This document shows positions 9,701 through 19,500 of a stretch of 64,000 bases of DNA, piece by piece. Position 1 is the stretch's first letter, and every line of letters starts with the position of its first letter. The translations under genes and the position numbers were made by a program. The notes below the pieces were generated by a model. That model had not been told where the DNA came from. It ran no database searches and saw only the letters and a list, made by a program, of their open reading frames with translations. The stretch is from Alphaproteobacteria bacterium (GTDB taxonomy: Bacteria > Pseudomonadota > Alphaproteobacteria > Micropepsales > Micropepsaceae): contig PLJH01000032.1 in assembly GCA_003139615.1 (NCBI GenBank), forward strand, positions 130,722 to 194,721, written 5' to 3'.

Positions 9701-11240
9701 TGTTCTGCGGCGCGAGCGTCGGATCATTGGGATCGCCCAGCACAAGACCGCCTCCGCCGCCGATGGTGATCGGCGCGTTGATGGAAATCGTATCCGATGC
9801 GCCCAGACTCAGAACGGTCGGCGCGGACCATGACAGCGGAACCAGCACGGTGATGTCGCTGGTAATCGATCCGCTACCTTCCGGGGACCCGGAACCACCG
9901 GCAGAACCGGCGCAAAATCCGCAAGGTCCGGTTCCGCGCGCGTTGCCGGTGGTATCGCCATGCGCGGCAATGGCCACATTCGTCGTGGCGAGCGCAGCTA
10001 CCAGATCATCGACATTGATATTGGAATCCCCATCGGCCGTAGTAAAAGTATAACCGCCGGTCGACGGAGCGTTCGAAATCGTCACGGTGTAAGGATCGAT
10101 CAGCCAGCTGCCGGTCTTGCCGAACGCGGCCAGGGTGTCGACCCTTACGCCCGCGAGCCCGACGACGTCGCCAGATGTCTCGACCAAGCCGCCGTTGCCG
10201 GAACGGGAGCCGCCTTGCGCATAAACATGCGCCCCGAATTGATTGATTGAAGCGATGGCCGAGATATGTCCGCCATTGCCGCTCGTACCGGCGGATGCTT
10301 CCACAACGCTCGCGTTGTCGGCGACGATGCCGGCCTGATTCCAGCCACCGATGGTGACCGAGCCCCCGCCATTGGCGCCGGAAGCGTCCAGTGTCGCCTT
10401 TATAAGAGCGATGCTGCCGCCATCGCCCGCATCGAGCACGATGGTGCCGCCGACCTGCTGGGCCGTCTGCGCCTGGATAAGGCCGCCCGCATTGACCACG
10501 CCCGTCGCAAGACCTTCGGCTGCACGGGCGGTCATTGTAACGGTCGCACCCGTGAGTCTGCCTGTGTTGGTCGCGGTGGCTTTGCCGTTCACGTCACCTT
10601 GCGCAGCGAACGAGACGAGACCATCGCCGCTGAAATCGACTGTGAAGGCGTTCGATGCGCCCAGGGCAACCGTGCCGAGCTTCGCCTGGACAATACCGGC
10701 ATTCGTGACGTTCGGCGCCACGAGTGCGACCGTGCCGCCGCTTGCCGCAGTGATCGACCCTTTGTTGACGACGGATGCATTCTGATTGCCCGCCTTGGAG
10801 AACTTGCCGGCAAGCAAATCGGAATCCGTGCCGTCGGTGCTGGTCGCGATCAGCGAGCCGACATTGACCTGCGCGCCCTTGCCGAACAGCATTCCGTTGC
10901 CGTTGATCAGGACCACACGGCCATTCGCGTCGAGCGTTCCCATGATCTGGCTGGCGCTCGCACCACCGATGCGGTTGACGGCGATCGCCGAAGAATTGGG
11001 CTGAACGAATTGCGTGGTCTGGCCGCTGGCGACATTGAAGCTCGACCAGTCGATCACGACGTCTTCGCTCTTCTGGTCGACCGTCGTGGTCTTGGCCGAG
11101 GGCGCGCCGATGGTCGCCGACCCGGTCGTCACGGCGCCACCTGCTGGATTGGCATAGGCCGGCCCGAGCAGCGCTGGAGACGCCAGCGCAAGCACCAGAA
11201 AGGCAGCGCCAGACTTCAATTCGCAGCGAAATGATTGCAT
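6759..11240 (-). CDS. Large exported filamentous-haemagglutinin-like protein with GLUG repeats
   Basis: 1493 residues. Signal peptide of about 30 residues (ends ...PAYAN), then a TPS-type secretion domain: the VVIDWSSFNVASGQTTQF, GRVVLINGNGMLFGKGAQVNVGSL and NKGSITAASGGTVAL motifs of two-partner-secretion haemagglutinins. The middle region (about residues 660-975) is eleven GLUG repeats of about 28 residues (GGLVG..x..ESYATGAV). The C-terminal third has NTG/TLxxGTxLTVxGAV repeats typical of right-handed beta-helix adhesins. No TpsB-type transporter gene lies in the window, so the partner is elsewhere or absent. Predicted to be secreted or surface-exposed. Divergent from a TPR-LicD protein, which may modify it (inference). 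Confidence 0.85.
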   Translation of the reverse strand: MQSFRCELKSGAAFLVLALASPALLGPAYANPAGGAVTTGSATIGAPSAKTTTVDQKSEDVVIDWSSFNVASGQTTQFVQPNSSAIAVNRIGGASASQIMGTLDANGRVVLINGNGMLFGKGAQVNVGSLIATSTDGTDSDLLAGKFSKAGNQNASVVNKGSITAASGGTVALVAPNVTNAGIVQAKLGTVALGASNAFTVDFSGDGLVSFAAQGDVNGKATATNTGRLTGATVTMTARAAEGLATGVVNAGGLIQAQTAQQVGGTIVLDAGDGGSIALIKATLDASGANGGGSVTIGGWNQAGIVADNASVVEASAGTSGNGGHISAIASINQFGAHVYAQGGSRSGNGGLVETSGDVVGLAGVRVDTLAAFGKTGSWLIDPYTVTISNAPSTGGYTFTTADGDSNINVDDLVAALATTNVAIAAHGDTTGNARGTGPCGFCAGSAGGSGSPEGSGSITSDITVLVPLSWSAPTVLSLGASDTISINAPITIGGGGGLVLGDPNDPTLAPQNIEINANIAFTGAASGASSVFTLNPNDVNEYGYSLGNGATVTFADTRYAFAVNGTSFTLIDNAAELLRDLNDNPEGFYALANDIDLAGTTYRESPIFDFEGAFEGFNNTISGLTINDSRDDSVGLFGEIDGTVQDLGVTNADIVSTFGEGAAVGALAGEVDGTVNNAYATGTVTGGVDAAVGGLVGASEGEISLSTSSATVYGGFEAPVGGLVGFNEGVIFQSSAAGAVSDNSVTALGGLVGENVGEIIQSFAGGAVSGSGGGIETVIGGLVGANEGLVEQSYATGTVIGGAGNAIGGLAGMSENEIDESYATGAVTGGRGSAVGGLVGINEFEIDESYATGAVQVDGAYAAAGGLVGYNPGDISQSFATGAVTGSHSDVLGGLVGANDGDIDQTYAVGAVKGGGGETAAGGLVGYNGSTIEESYSVGTVKAGAGAEVGGFVGDDGGTIQTSYWDMQTSGITNPEQGAGNVSGDAGITGATTATLQSALDPSWDPSVWGIVAGISYPYLQWQSPNGTPQVVSGVVGNGAKVVSGAGVGLLVDGTTADPLVSMSSGADGYYYMLLAPGTISGSGSQVLAYVASGAPTEANSYYLDATGSLSDLGLQERTLEITSDQATASGTIAGLDTALGSQTGSQFLYTAAGGVSSGINVAIDDTAAALDIDAVLNFTGDHVTLDAAGSISESTGTIDAYALALGSSGDILLTGTNNIALLSGVDTGGSGNLDVNNVGPLRIDGAVNAGTGGVTLNSTGNLIETSIGSISAASLTGSSVNGVVFNGANMIGTLDAFTNTGANSFSLMDGEALTVSGAVSTVTGNVILTTTSGGIDVASQLTAGNQVDLNSAGTITEIGGGIAARLLAGSSVGGASLNGTNLITHVGAFANTGLGGFTLVDGTHLTVQGAVSGDQGDTDITLTSGALRLTGNVSGADVTLISDTNIVDQISGSITTPGALNVTAYGNITMDNGNSYGSEDLVSEHGTTTGN
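8325..9255 (-). repeat. Eleven-copy GLUG repeat tract (about 84 bp per unit)
   Basis: Inside the haemagglutinin-like gene. Each unit encodes about 28 residues starting [VIAL]GGLVG, with a central SYATG and a Gly-rich end. Units 6 and 7 share a near-identical block around 8686-8790, a sign of recent unequal duplication, whereas outer units have diverged. GLUG motifs are known from extracellular proteins of bacteria including IgA peptidases and adhesins. The unit edges are read from the protein pattern, so the coordinates are approximate. Confidence 0.85.
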
Positions 11241-11332
11241 GTCGATCCCCCCAGGGCCGGCCGAGGCTCGACCGGCACCGTCAAGTTACACTATGGATTA
11301 ATCTGCGACCAGCAGGTGTTTGTGGCGTCCCG

Positions 11333-12841
11333 ATGACATTGATCGATCAGGCCATTGCCGCGAGACGGCAACGCCGTTTCCAAGAGGCGGAAAAAACTTG
11401 CCGCGCCGCCATCTTGGAGCAGCCGGACAATGTCCCCGCCCTGAACCTCCTGGGTGTGCTTCTGCTCGAAACGGGGCGGGCGGGCGAGGCTGAAGACGTC
11501 ATCCGGAAATCCCTCGAAATCGATCCCGACTCGCCTGCCGCACTGCACAATCTCGGTCTTGCGCTCGGTGCGACCGGCCGGCCCGATCAGGCGCTGCATT
11601 ATTTTGCGCGCGCCATCGCCGGGCAATCGGATTTCGTCGATGCCTATTACAATCTGGGCCTCGCATTGCAATCCTGCGGAAGAGTCGAAGAGGCCGCAGC
11701 GGTCTATGACCGAGCGATTCAATTGAAACCCGATCACGCTCACGCGCTCAACAATCTTGCGCTTATCCATCATGGAGAGGCGCGGTTGGCGGAAGCGGTT
11801 GCGCTCTATCGCCGTGCGCTCGCGGCCGACCCAGACATCGAGACCACGCGGGCCAATCTGGGTAGCGCACTCCTGATTCTCGGCGAACGCGAAGACGCCT
11901 TAGCGATATTTCGCGAGGCGCTGGCGCGCAATCCGCACGATCCGCTCTCCAACTATGTTCTGGCGCAAGTCGACTACCAAGCAATGGACATCGACAAGAG
12001 CACAGAGAAGCTCGTCGCAACTTTGGAAGAATTGCGGGAACGTTCCGATTGGTTGCGGCACGGTTCGACGTCCTCCTCCCAAATTCCGATATACGACATT
12101 CCGCGCTATCGCGAGGCGCTGTGCGCAGTCGTAGACGCCTTGAACGCCGCGGGAATTGAGGCATGCCTTTTCGGGGGCACCTTGTTGGGCGCGACGCGCG
12201 ACGGCGACTTCATCTCCTTCGACAAGGACATGGACTTCGGCATCTTCGCATCGGTCACTCCGGCGCAACTCGACGCCGTGTTGTCGCGAGACCCGAGATT
12301 CCGACGGCAAACCGAACTCGCCGACGACGTGATCATATCGTGCTACAAATTCGAAGATTGCGTGGCGATCGATTTCTTTCGGCTTTATCCGGAAGGCGAA
12401 ACAGTCTGGTGCGGACTATATTGGCGCGGTCAACTGGTGAAATGGCGGCACAAAAGCTTCGCTCTGCGGGATTTTGTTTTTCTCGGTGTGCCGACAAAAA
12501 TTCCGGAAGACCCGGAATTTTTTCTGTCGGAAGTCTATGGCGACTGGCGAACGCCCAATCCCTATTTCGCGGCGTGGGCATCGCCGAATATGGACGGCGG
12601 ATTTCCGCCCGTGGCGCGTTGCATTGCTTATGCAAACATTTTCAAGGCGGCGTGGAGCGGCGACCGGCCGCGTGCGATCGATCTTTGCCGACAGCTATTG
12701 GCGCTGGATCCGGGCAATACACTCGTTGCGGATATCAGACTTCGCCTGCTCGCGGCTCAGGAGCGCGTCCCGTCCGGACCCTCAGCGACGCAAGGTGCCT
12801 TCCTGGGCTCGCTTGAGGACGCGTTCGACAATCTGACGTGA
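11333..12841 (+). CDS. TPR protein fused to a LicD-family phosphotransferase domain
   Basis: 502 residues. Residues 1-205 are about six tetratricopeptide repeats (for example VDAYYNLGLALQSCGRVEEA). Residues 255-425 form a LicD/fukutin-like domain: CLFGGTLLGATRDGDFISFD (278-297), the acidic DKDMD (297-301), DFFRLYP and EVYGDW (400-405). LicD proteins transfer phosphocholine, and fukutin relatives other alcohol phosphates, from a CDP-linked donor to a glycan. A short helical tail follows. The ATG at 11333 begins the first TPR; the longer in-frame ATG at 11231 overlaps the start of the divergent adhesin gene. No signal peptide: cytoplasmic. Its 3' end overlaps a cytidylyltransferase gene on the other strand by 60 bases. 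Confidence 0.82.
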   Translation: MTLIDQAIAARRQRRFQEAEKTCRAAILEQPDNVPALNLLGVLLLETGRAGEAEDVIRKSLEIDPDSPAALHNLGLALGATGRPDQALHYFARAIAGQSDFVDAYYNLGLALQSCGRVEEAAAVYDRAIQLKPDHAHALNNLALIHHGEARLAEAVALYRRALAADPDIETTRANLGSALLILGEREDALAIFREALARNPHDPLSNYVLAQVDYQAMDIDKSTEKLVATLEELRERSDWLRHGSTSSSQIPIYDIPRYREALCAVVDALNAAGIEACLFGGTLLGATRDGDFISFDKDMDFGIFASVTPAQLDAVLSRDPRFRRQTELADDVIISCYKFEDCVAIDFFRLYPEGETVWCGLYWRGQLVKWRHKSFALRDFVFLGVPTKIPEDPEFFLSEVYGDWRTPNPYFAAWASPNMDGGFPPVARCIAYANIFKAAWSGDRPRAIDLCRQLLALDPGNTLVADIRLRLLAAQERVPSGPSATQGAFLGSLEDAFDNLT

Positions 12842-13231
12842 GGAAATGTGCGATGTGTAGCGAACCGTCCTCAGGCGGCCGTGCTCCATGAGGTCCGCAT
12901 AAAACTTCCGGAGTTCCGCCTCCGCCATGTCGTCTCCATGGCACAGGAATTCCGCGCCGATCGAATCGAGAAACGCACATTTGGGCGTTAGCGGCACGGG
13001 CTGCTCCACCACACGATCGACAAAACGGCAGGCGCGCACGACACCAAGCCTCTCGGCAAAGGTCAGGATAGGCAAAGGTTTGTAGGTGCCGACATCGGCG
13101 TCACCGACCAGGCCCACGATCAGGCGATCGCCCAGCGCGCGCGCCTGTCGGAAGAACTCGACATGACCGACATGAAACAGATCGCACACCGCGTCGGCGT
13201 AAACCCAGCGCAATGCAGGCGTATCGCTCAT
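12782..13231 (-). CDS. HxGH cytidylyltransferase (CDP-alcohol synthesis)
   Basis: 149 residues, one nucleotidyltransferase domain. CDLFHVGHVEFF holds the HVGH catalytic motif (20-23); RYTSHISSRQIVERVL (124-139) occupies the place of the RTEGISTTDIV signature of CTP:phosphocholine, CTP:phosphoethanolamine and CTP:glycerol-3-phosphate cytidylyltransferases; LCHGDD is also typical. The enzyme would join CTP to an alcohol phosphate to give a CDP-alcohol and pyrophosphate. The altered RTEG (YTSH here) leaves the substrate open. It converges on, and overlaps by 60 bases, the TPR-LicD gene, whose domain uses CDP-alcohol donors. Confidence 0.82.
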   Translation of the reverse strand: MSDTPALRWVYADAVCDLFHVGHVEFFRQARALGDRLIVGLVGDADVGTYKPLPILTFAERLGVVRACRFVDRVVEQPVPLTPKCAFLDSIGAEFLCHGDDMAEAELRKFYADLMEHGRLRTVRYTSHISSRQIVERVLKRAQEGTLRR

Positions 13232-13351
13232 CGGGTGTTCTCCGCAGTCGGCGCGTCTGAATGACGGCCGATAGCGCAGACAGGCTGCGACAGGTCCGGC
13301 ATTGAGGCAAGACCGGTAGGCGCCGCCTGATTCCGGCGATGCCGTTCAGGA

Positions 13352-15190
13352 TTAAGCTTCGACTTTTGCGCGTTTGCGCATGTGCGGCAGGAGTTCGCGC
13401 TTGCGCAGGCGGATCGATTGCGGCGTCACTTCGACCAATTCGTCGTCTTCGATATAGGCGATGGACTGCTCAAGCGTCAGCGGCACGATCGGCGTCAGCC
13501 GGAGCGCCTCGTCCTTTGCGTGCGTGCGGATGTTGGTGAGCTGCTTTGCCTTCAGCGGATTGACGTCGAGATCGTTGTCGCGCGAATGCTGCCCGATGAT
13601 CATGCCCTGATAGACCTTCGTCCCCGGTATCACGAACAGCTTGCCGCGGTCTTCCAGAAAGAACAGTCCATAGGTCACGGCCTCGCCGTCGGCCGTCGAA
13701 ATCAGCACACCGCTGGTGCGACCCACGAGCGCGCCCTTGAAAGGCGCGTAGCCGTGAAACATGCGGTTGATCACGCCCGTGCCCCGCGTATCGGTGAGGA
13801 ATTCGCCGTGATAGCCGATCAATCCGCGTGACGGCGCAAAGAACACGAGCCTCGTCTTGCCCGCGCCGGTCGGACGCATGTCCTGCAACTCGCCTTTGCG
13901 CTGACTGACCTTGTCGATGACGATGCCCGTATAGGGATCGTCGACGTCGATGGTCACTTCCTCGATCGGCTCGAGCTTCTCGCCCAGCTCGGGATCGGTA
14001 CGGAACAGAACGCGGGGTCGGCTGATCGAAAGTTCGAAACCTTCGCGACGCATCTGCTCGATGAGCACGCCCAATTGCAGTTCGCCACGGCCGGCGACTT
14101 CGTAGGAGCCTTCTCCCGTTTCGCTCACATGGATTGCGACATTGCCTTCGGCCTCGCGCAGCAGCCTTTCGCGGATCACGCGGCTCTGGACCTTTTCGCC
14201 TTCGCGTCCTGCCAGGGGCGAATCGTTGACGGAAATGGTGATGGCGAGCGTGGGCGGATCGATCGGCGTGGCCGTGATGGGTTTTTCGACTTCGACGTCG
14301 CACAGCGTATCGGCCACGGTCGTCGTCTGGAGGCCGGCGATTGCGATGATGTCTCCCGCTTCCGCACGCTCGACCGGCACGCGCGCGAGACCGCGGAATG
14401 CCAATAACTTGGTCGCCCGTGCCCGCTCGACAATCTCGCCGTCGCTGTTGAGTGCTTTGATCTGGCGATTGACCGTAATGGCGCCGGACTCGATGCGCCC
14501 GGTCAGGATGCGGCCCAGATAAGGATCGGCTTCGAGCGTCGTCACCAGCATCGTGAACGGAAAGCCGTCGCCGGCCTTCGCGAGCGGCCGGGGCTTCGGC
14601 ACGTCGGCGACGATGCGGTCGAACAGGGGCGCGAGCGATGTGTGTGGTTCATCGAGATCTGCCACCGCCCAACCCTGCCTGCCTGAAGCATAGAGGACGT
14701 GGAAATCGAGTTGGTAGTCGTTCGCCTCCAGGGCCAGGAACAGATCGAAGATGCTTTCGAGCGTTTCCTTGGGCTGCGCGTCGGACCGGTCGATCTTGTT
14801 GATGATGACGATCGGCTTCAGCCCGAGCTTCAAGGCCTTCGACAGCACGAATTTCGTCTGCGGCATGACCGACTCGGCCGCGTCCACCAGCAGGACCACG
14901 CCATCGACCATCGACAGGATGCGCTCGACCTCACCGCCGAAATCAGCGTGCCCCGGCGTATCGATCAGGTTGAGCTGATAGCGCTCGCCATCGTGGGCCA
15001 GGTACTGCAAGGTGACGCTCTGCGCCTTGATGGTGATGCCGCGCTCGCGCTCCAGATCGTTGGAATCCATCGCCCGGTCCTGGACGTGCTGGTTGTCGCG
15101 TATGGCGCCCGACTGCTTGAGCAGATGGTCGACAAGCGTGGTTTTGCCATGGTCGACATGGGCGATGATGGCAATATTGCGAATATCCAT
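13352..15190 (-). CDS. typA: Ribosome-associated GTPase TypA/BipA
   Basis: 612 residues, the family's standard length. Translational GTPase of the EF-G type: G1 [12 protein letters not shown] (10-21), G2 region [10 protein letters not shown]3 DTPGHADF, G4 NKIDR. C-terminal domains III and V and the BipA-specific C-terminal domain ([25 protein letters not shown]) are complete. TypA/BipA binds 70S ribosomes and helps 50S assembly and translation under stress or cold. Monocistronic; neighbours unrelated. Ends KRAKVEA. Confidence 0.97.
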   Translation of the reverse strand: MDIRNIAIIAHVDHGKTTLVDHLLKQSGAIRDNQHVQDRAMDSNDLERERGITIKAQSVTLQYLAHDGERYQLNLIDTPGHADFGGEVERILSMVDGVVLLVDAAESVMPQTKFVLSKALKLGLKPIVIINKIDRSDAQPKETLESIFDLFLALEANDYQLDFHVLYASGRQGWAVADLDEPHTSLAPLFDRIVADVPKPRPLAKAGDGFPFTMLVTTLEADPYLGRILTGRIESGAITVNRQIKALNSDGEIVERARATKLLAFRGLARVPVERAEAGDIIAIAGLQTTTVADTLCDVEVEKPITATPIDPPTLAITISVNDSPLAGREGEKVQSRVIRERLLREAEGNVAIHVSETGEGSYEVAGRGELQLGVLIEQMRREGFELSISRPRVLFRTDPELGEKLEPIEEVTIDVDDPYTGIVIDKVSQRKGELQDMRPTGAGKTRLVFFAPSRGLIGYHGEFLTDTRGTGVINRMFHGYAPFKGALVGRTSGVLISTADGEAVTYGLFFLEDRGKLFVIPGTKVYQGMIIGQHSRDNDLDVNPLKAKQLTNIRTHAKDEALRLTPIVPLTLEQSIAYIEDDELVEVTPQSIRLRKRELLPHMRKRAKVEA

Positions 15191-15462
15191 AAGGCGGCGC
15201 TCCGGGGCGCGGCGCTTATAGACGCGGGGGACCGCCTTCGCAATCGCGGTAGAATCCGGCGTCTCCGATCTTGAGACCTCCGTGGCCGGGTCAGCCGGAA
15301 GAAAAGGCTCAAAAGCGCCGTATTTCCTGCATCGCCGGTGGCTGGAGCTGATTCGACGTCACAGAATCCAGGTTAATGGTCCTGCGAGAATGAAAGAATT
15401 TTGGGGCGTTATCCGCGACTCCCACCAGGAATTGGACCGGAGTCGGGTTTTGGGTGCGCCGA

Positions 15463-16404
15463 CTATGCTTTGCGCGTCAGGCGATCGACCTCGGCGATGT
15501 CGTCTGTCGACAGCTTCCACCCGACTGCCTTGACGTTCGCTTCGATCTGTTCGGGTCGCGTGGCACCCGCAATCACGCTTGCAATTTGCGGACGCGACGC
15601 GAGCCAACTGAACGCCAATTCGAGCAGGCTGTGCCCGCGCGCGGCGCAGAATGCCTCAAGCGCAGCGACGATCTTCCAGTTGATCTCCGTCATATAACGG
15701 TCCGCCAGGCGCTTCATGAGCGTGAAGCGCGTGCCGGCAGGCGGCTCGGCGCCGTGCTGGTATTTGCCCGTCAACAACCCGCTGGCGAGCGGAAAAAAGG
15801 GGAGCAACCCGACGCCGTGGGCTTCGAGAGCCGGTATCAACTCGCGCTCGATGTCTCGTACCACAAGGCTGTATTCATCCTGCGCGGACACGAATGAATT
15901 GAGTCTTCGATCGCGCGACGTCCATTGCGAATCGGCGACTTGCCAGGCCGCAAAATTCGAGCAGCCGATGTAGCGCACTTTGCCCTGGCGAACGAGATCG
16001 TCCAGCGCCGACAGCGTTTCGTCGATCGGGGTTTTGTCGTCCGGCCGGTGGACCTGATAAAGATCGATCCAGTCCGTCTGCAGGCGTTTGAGGCTCGCTT
16101 CAACCGCCGCGAAGATATAACGCCGCGAGGCGCCGGACTTAGCGCCGGAATCGTCCATCGGCATTCCGAATTTGGTCGCCAATACGATGTCCTTTCGGCG
16201 TGACCCCAGCATGACTCCAAGCTGGTCTTCGGAACCGCCGCGATTTCCGTACACATCGGCCGTATCGAACAGGGTGACACCGAGATCGAGCGCCCGGTGC
16301 ACGACCTTGCGCGACGCTTCGAGCTCAAGCATGCCGAAATTGTTGCAGCCGAGGCCCACAAGCGAGACCTGCAGTCCCGAACGTCCCAGATTGCGCATTT
16401 CCAT
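15463..16404 (-). CDS. Aldo/keto reductase
   Basis: 313 residues starting MEMRNLGRSGLQVSLVGLGCNNFG. The catalytic tetrad can be read as D47 and Y52 (FDTADVYG), K78 (ATKFG) and H119 (YQVHRPD). C-terminal NADPH-binding stretch VIAGATRPEQIEANVKA is complete. This form resembles the YghZ/IolS-like class (AKR11-14) acting on small aldehydes; the substrate is not identifiable. ATG 16404 is chosen from family alignment; a longer open frame upstream runs into the terminator of the TonB receptor gene. About 270 bases between this gene and typA hold no recognised feature. Confidence 0.88.
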   Translation of the reverse strand: MEMRNLGRSGLQVSLVGLGCNNFGMLELEASRKVVHRALDLGVTLFDTADVYGNRGGSEDQLGVMLGSRRKDIVLATKFGMPMDDSGAKSGASRRYIFAAVEASLKRLQTDWIDLYQVHRPDDKTPIDETLSALDDLVRQGKVRYIGCSNFAAWQVADSQWTSRDRRLNSFVSAQDEYSLVVRDIERELIPALEAHGVGLLPFFPLASGLLTGKYQHGAEPPAGTRFTLMKRLADRYMTEINWKIVAALEAFCAARGHSLLELAFSWLASRPQIASVIAGATRPEQIEANVKAVGWKLSTDDIAEVDRLTRKA

Positions 16405-16512
16405 GGCGAAGTCCTCGATTTGGGATTGTGGGCGAAAGGTTGGCGCAAGAGCGGGCGGAGCGTCAAACGGTTTGGCAATGACAGAACGCCATCGGCCGGT
16501 AGCGATATCAAA

Positions 16513-16541
16513 GAAAAAGGGCGCCGGTTTCCCGACGCCCT
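16513..16541 (-). terminator. Rho-independent terminator of the TonB receptor gene
   Basis: Read on the minus strand: a 10-bp stem (one G-T wobble), a GAAA tetraloop and a run of five T. Stem arms are 16518-16527 and 16532-16541; the T run lies at 16513-16517. It stands 25 bases after the receptor stop and before the aldo/keto reductase start. Confidence 0.85.
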
Positions 16542-16565
16542 CGTTTCTCAAAATGAACTTCTCGA

Positions 16566-19500
16566 TTACATTTTGATGCCGACCTTGAGGCCGAAGAGCC
16601 GCGGGTCGCCATAGACTGCATTGGTGTAGAGACCGGATGTCGGGCTCGTCAGATATTCGCCTTCGATATTGGCGCTGCCGAACACGTTCTTGACGAAGGC
16701 CTGGACGTACCATTTGTTGTCCGGGGCGTTCAGCTGCACGGTCACATTCATGTTGCCAAAGCCAGGAATGTAGTCGGCTCCGTCTTCGAAAATGCGGCCC
16801 CACATATGCGACTGCCAGTAATAGTCGACATGCGCCACAATGTTGTATTCGCCGCCGATCGGTTGGGTCCATTGCGCGCTGATGGTCGTGTCAAAGTCCG
16901 GCGTGTTCTGCAGTTGGTTACCATTCAGGTTCTCTTCTTCGCCGTCCAAGAATTTGTGCTGAGCGGCGTATGCTGCGATGTTGGCCTGCCCAGCTGACGT
17001 GGTGGGGTCCATGTTGACGAAGCCTGCAGCCTGAAGCGCAGTCCATTGCGCCGAGCTCGGATTGCAGTCTCCATAGTTGGCCGTTTGGATGTTATTCTGA
17101 GGAATCGGGCTCTGGTCGGCTCCGGACCCGCCGTTCGGGTTGGTGAAACCAGGAATGCCCAACGTCGCCGGCGAAGGCGCGTTTCCGGCTCCGGCCCAGT
17201 AAAGCACGCAATTCTCACCTGACGATGCGGTGATCGTATCGTCTTTGACCAACACGGTCTTGGGGTCGCCGCCGGTCGGATTGCGGGGATCGACCAGATA
17301 TGTGCCGTTGGCGATGCCGGTATGTGTTTCGGCTATATTCAAGCCGAATTGCAATTGATCGATCGGCTGGTAGACGAATTCGCCTTCGGCACCGTACAGC
17401 TTCGAATTGATGTTCTGGTTGACGGAGGTGTTGTTCTCGATCTCCGACACCTGAAGTCCCGTATAGTCGTAGTACCACAGGTCGGCATTGGCCTGCAGAG
17501 TGCCGTTGAGCAACGTATTCTTGGTGCCGAATTCATAGTCGTTGATGAATTCCGGCGAGTACGTCTGCGGCACGGAGAGGCCGGCTTCGACGCCCGGATT
17601 GAACCCGCCCGCCTTATAGCCGCGCGAGAACGTTGCGTAGACCAGCGTTTGGTCCGTGAAAGAGACCTTCGGCGTCCAGTCCACCGTTGCGTGGCCGGTA
17701 TATTCGCGGAAGATCGCATTGTTCACGTCGAAGGCTGGTGAAGGCAGGCCACTCAATGAGTTGATATAGGTGTTGTCGGTTCCTGGCGTTCCAATTGGAG
17801 TAAAGTAAAGGCCAGCTGCCGGGATGTCGATCGTGCCGCCGTTCAGGAAGGCGATACGGCCAACTTGGTATTTGTCGTCCTCCGAATAACGAAGGCCGCC
17901 GGTGAGCTTCAGCGTGTCGGGAATGGCGGTGTAATAAACTTCGCCGTACATCGCCTTGTCCGTCAGCGTATTAAGCATGCCGTAGTTATGGTAATATGAC
18001 GGCGAGAAGATGCACCCAGTCGCACCGCACAATGAGGGAACATACAACGCGCCCAGAATTCCGCCGAGCATGATGGCGGGATAATCCAAGGTCGAGGCGT
18101 TGACGTAGTAGTCGCCTGTCGTCTGCTCATGCAGATAGTAACCGCCAAGCCGGAAGTTGACCGGGCCCGAAAAGCTCGTGTCGAAACGCATCTCCATCGA
18201 ATACTGATTGGCTTCGCCGTCGGACTGGTCGAATGCCTCGGCATTCGGGGTGAGCGAATAATTCCCATTGACGATACCGCCGCCGGCCACCTTGGATATT
18301 GGTATTTCTCCCGTCGAAGTCCCTCCCGAATTCAAGAAGTATGGATAGTAGTTTGCCGCATAGGCTGGACCTCCAATGGCCGCCAAAGTGCCGAGGAAAG
18401 CCGTTTCAGCGCATTGCAGGTTGGGGGAACCAGCCGCCCCGCCCGTGGCATAGGCGGTGAATGAGGAGACACAAGCGCCCGCCGTGTTGTTCTGTGGGAT
18501 CGGGTTGCCGGGAACGTTGTTGTAGCTTTCCTCCGAAAAGACCGAGTCATGATCGTAGCCAAGGACCAAATCGGCCTTCAGCCAGGGCGCAATATCCTGC
18601 TTCCATTCGCCGGAAAGAAACTCGTCATGCGCCTGGTAAATCGGATCGAAATCCGTGTAGATCTGGCGCGCATTCGGCAGGCTGAAGGTCGATGGCGGCG
18701 TCAGCAGATTGAACAGGCCGAGCAGCGCCGAATTGGGCAAGCCGAAGGTTGTCCCCAGAGCATTGCCAAAAGTGTTAACAAAGCCCTGCTGCGACGATGC
18801 AATGTTTCCGAACGTGGCATTCGGGTTGATCACGCCGTTTCCTGCAGATCCCGGCAGACAGCCGAGAACGCCGGCCGGGTCCGTCGTGCAAAGCTGCTTT
18901 GTCGAACGCATGGACTCGTCGTTTTCATTCGAAATCGAACCGGACACGTCGATTGTCGTGTGATCCGTAGGCTCCCAGCGCAGCGAACCGCGTATGTTGT
19001 ATTCGTCTTCGTTGTCGGGATGGCTGCCGTTGAAGACGTTCGTCACATAGCCCGAATGATCGATCCAGTCGCCGGCGATACGGATCGCGAGCTCGTCGGT
19101 GACGAGCGGCATGTTGACGTCGCCCTCGATCTCCTTGGCGTTATAGTTGCCGTAGCTCACCATCAGTTGCGCGCTGCCCGCATCGAGCGCGGGCGGGGTG
19201 GTCGTGGCCGCGATAACACCGCCGACGGCGCCGCGGCCGTACAACGTGCTCTGCGGGCCTGCGAGAATTTCGACGTCCGAAAGGTCGTAAAACGAACTCT
19301 GCGCAAGCAGGGGGTCTTCGAGGAAGACGTTGTCCACGACAACCGCAACACCTGCTTCCGCGTCATAACCGATCGCCGTAATGCCGATACCGCGAATTTG
19401 AATATCCGCGCCGCCGCCGAAATTGCTGCGGGCATAAGTGACGTTCGGAACGTTGTATTGCAGGTCGTCGAAGCTCTTGATCTGCTTCGTCGACAAATCC

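Noticed and set aside
11231..11332. Upstream start of the TPR-LicD gene
   Set aside because: It would overlap the start of the divergent adhesin gene and the added residues do not form a TPR; ATG 11333 begins the first repeat.
15191..15462. Possible small gene between typA and the aldo/keto reductase
   Set aside because: Open frames here have no ribosome site or recognisable sequence; nothing supportable seen.
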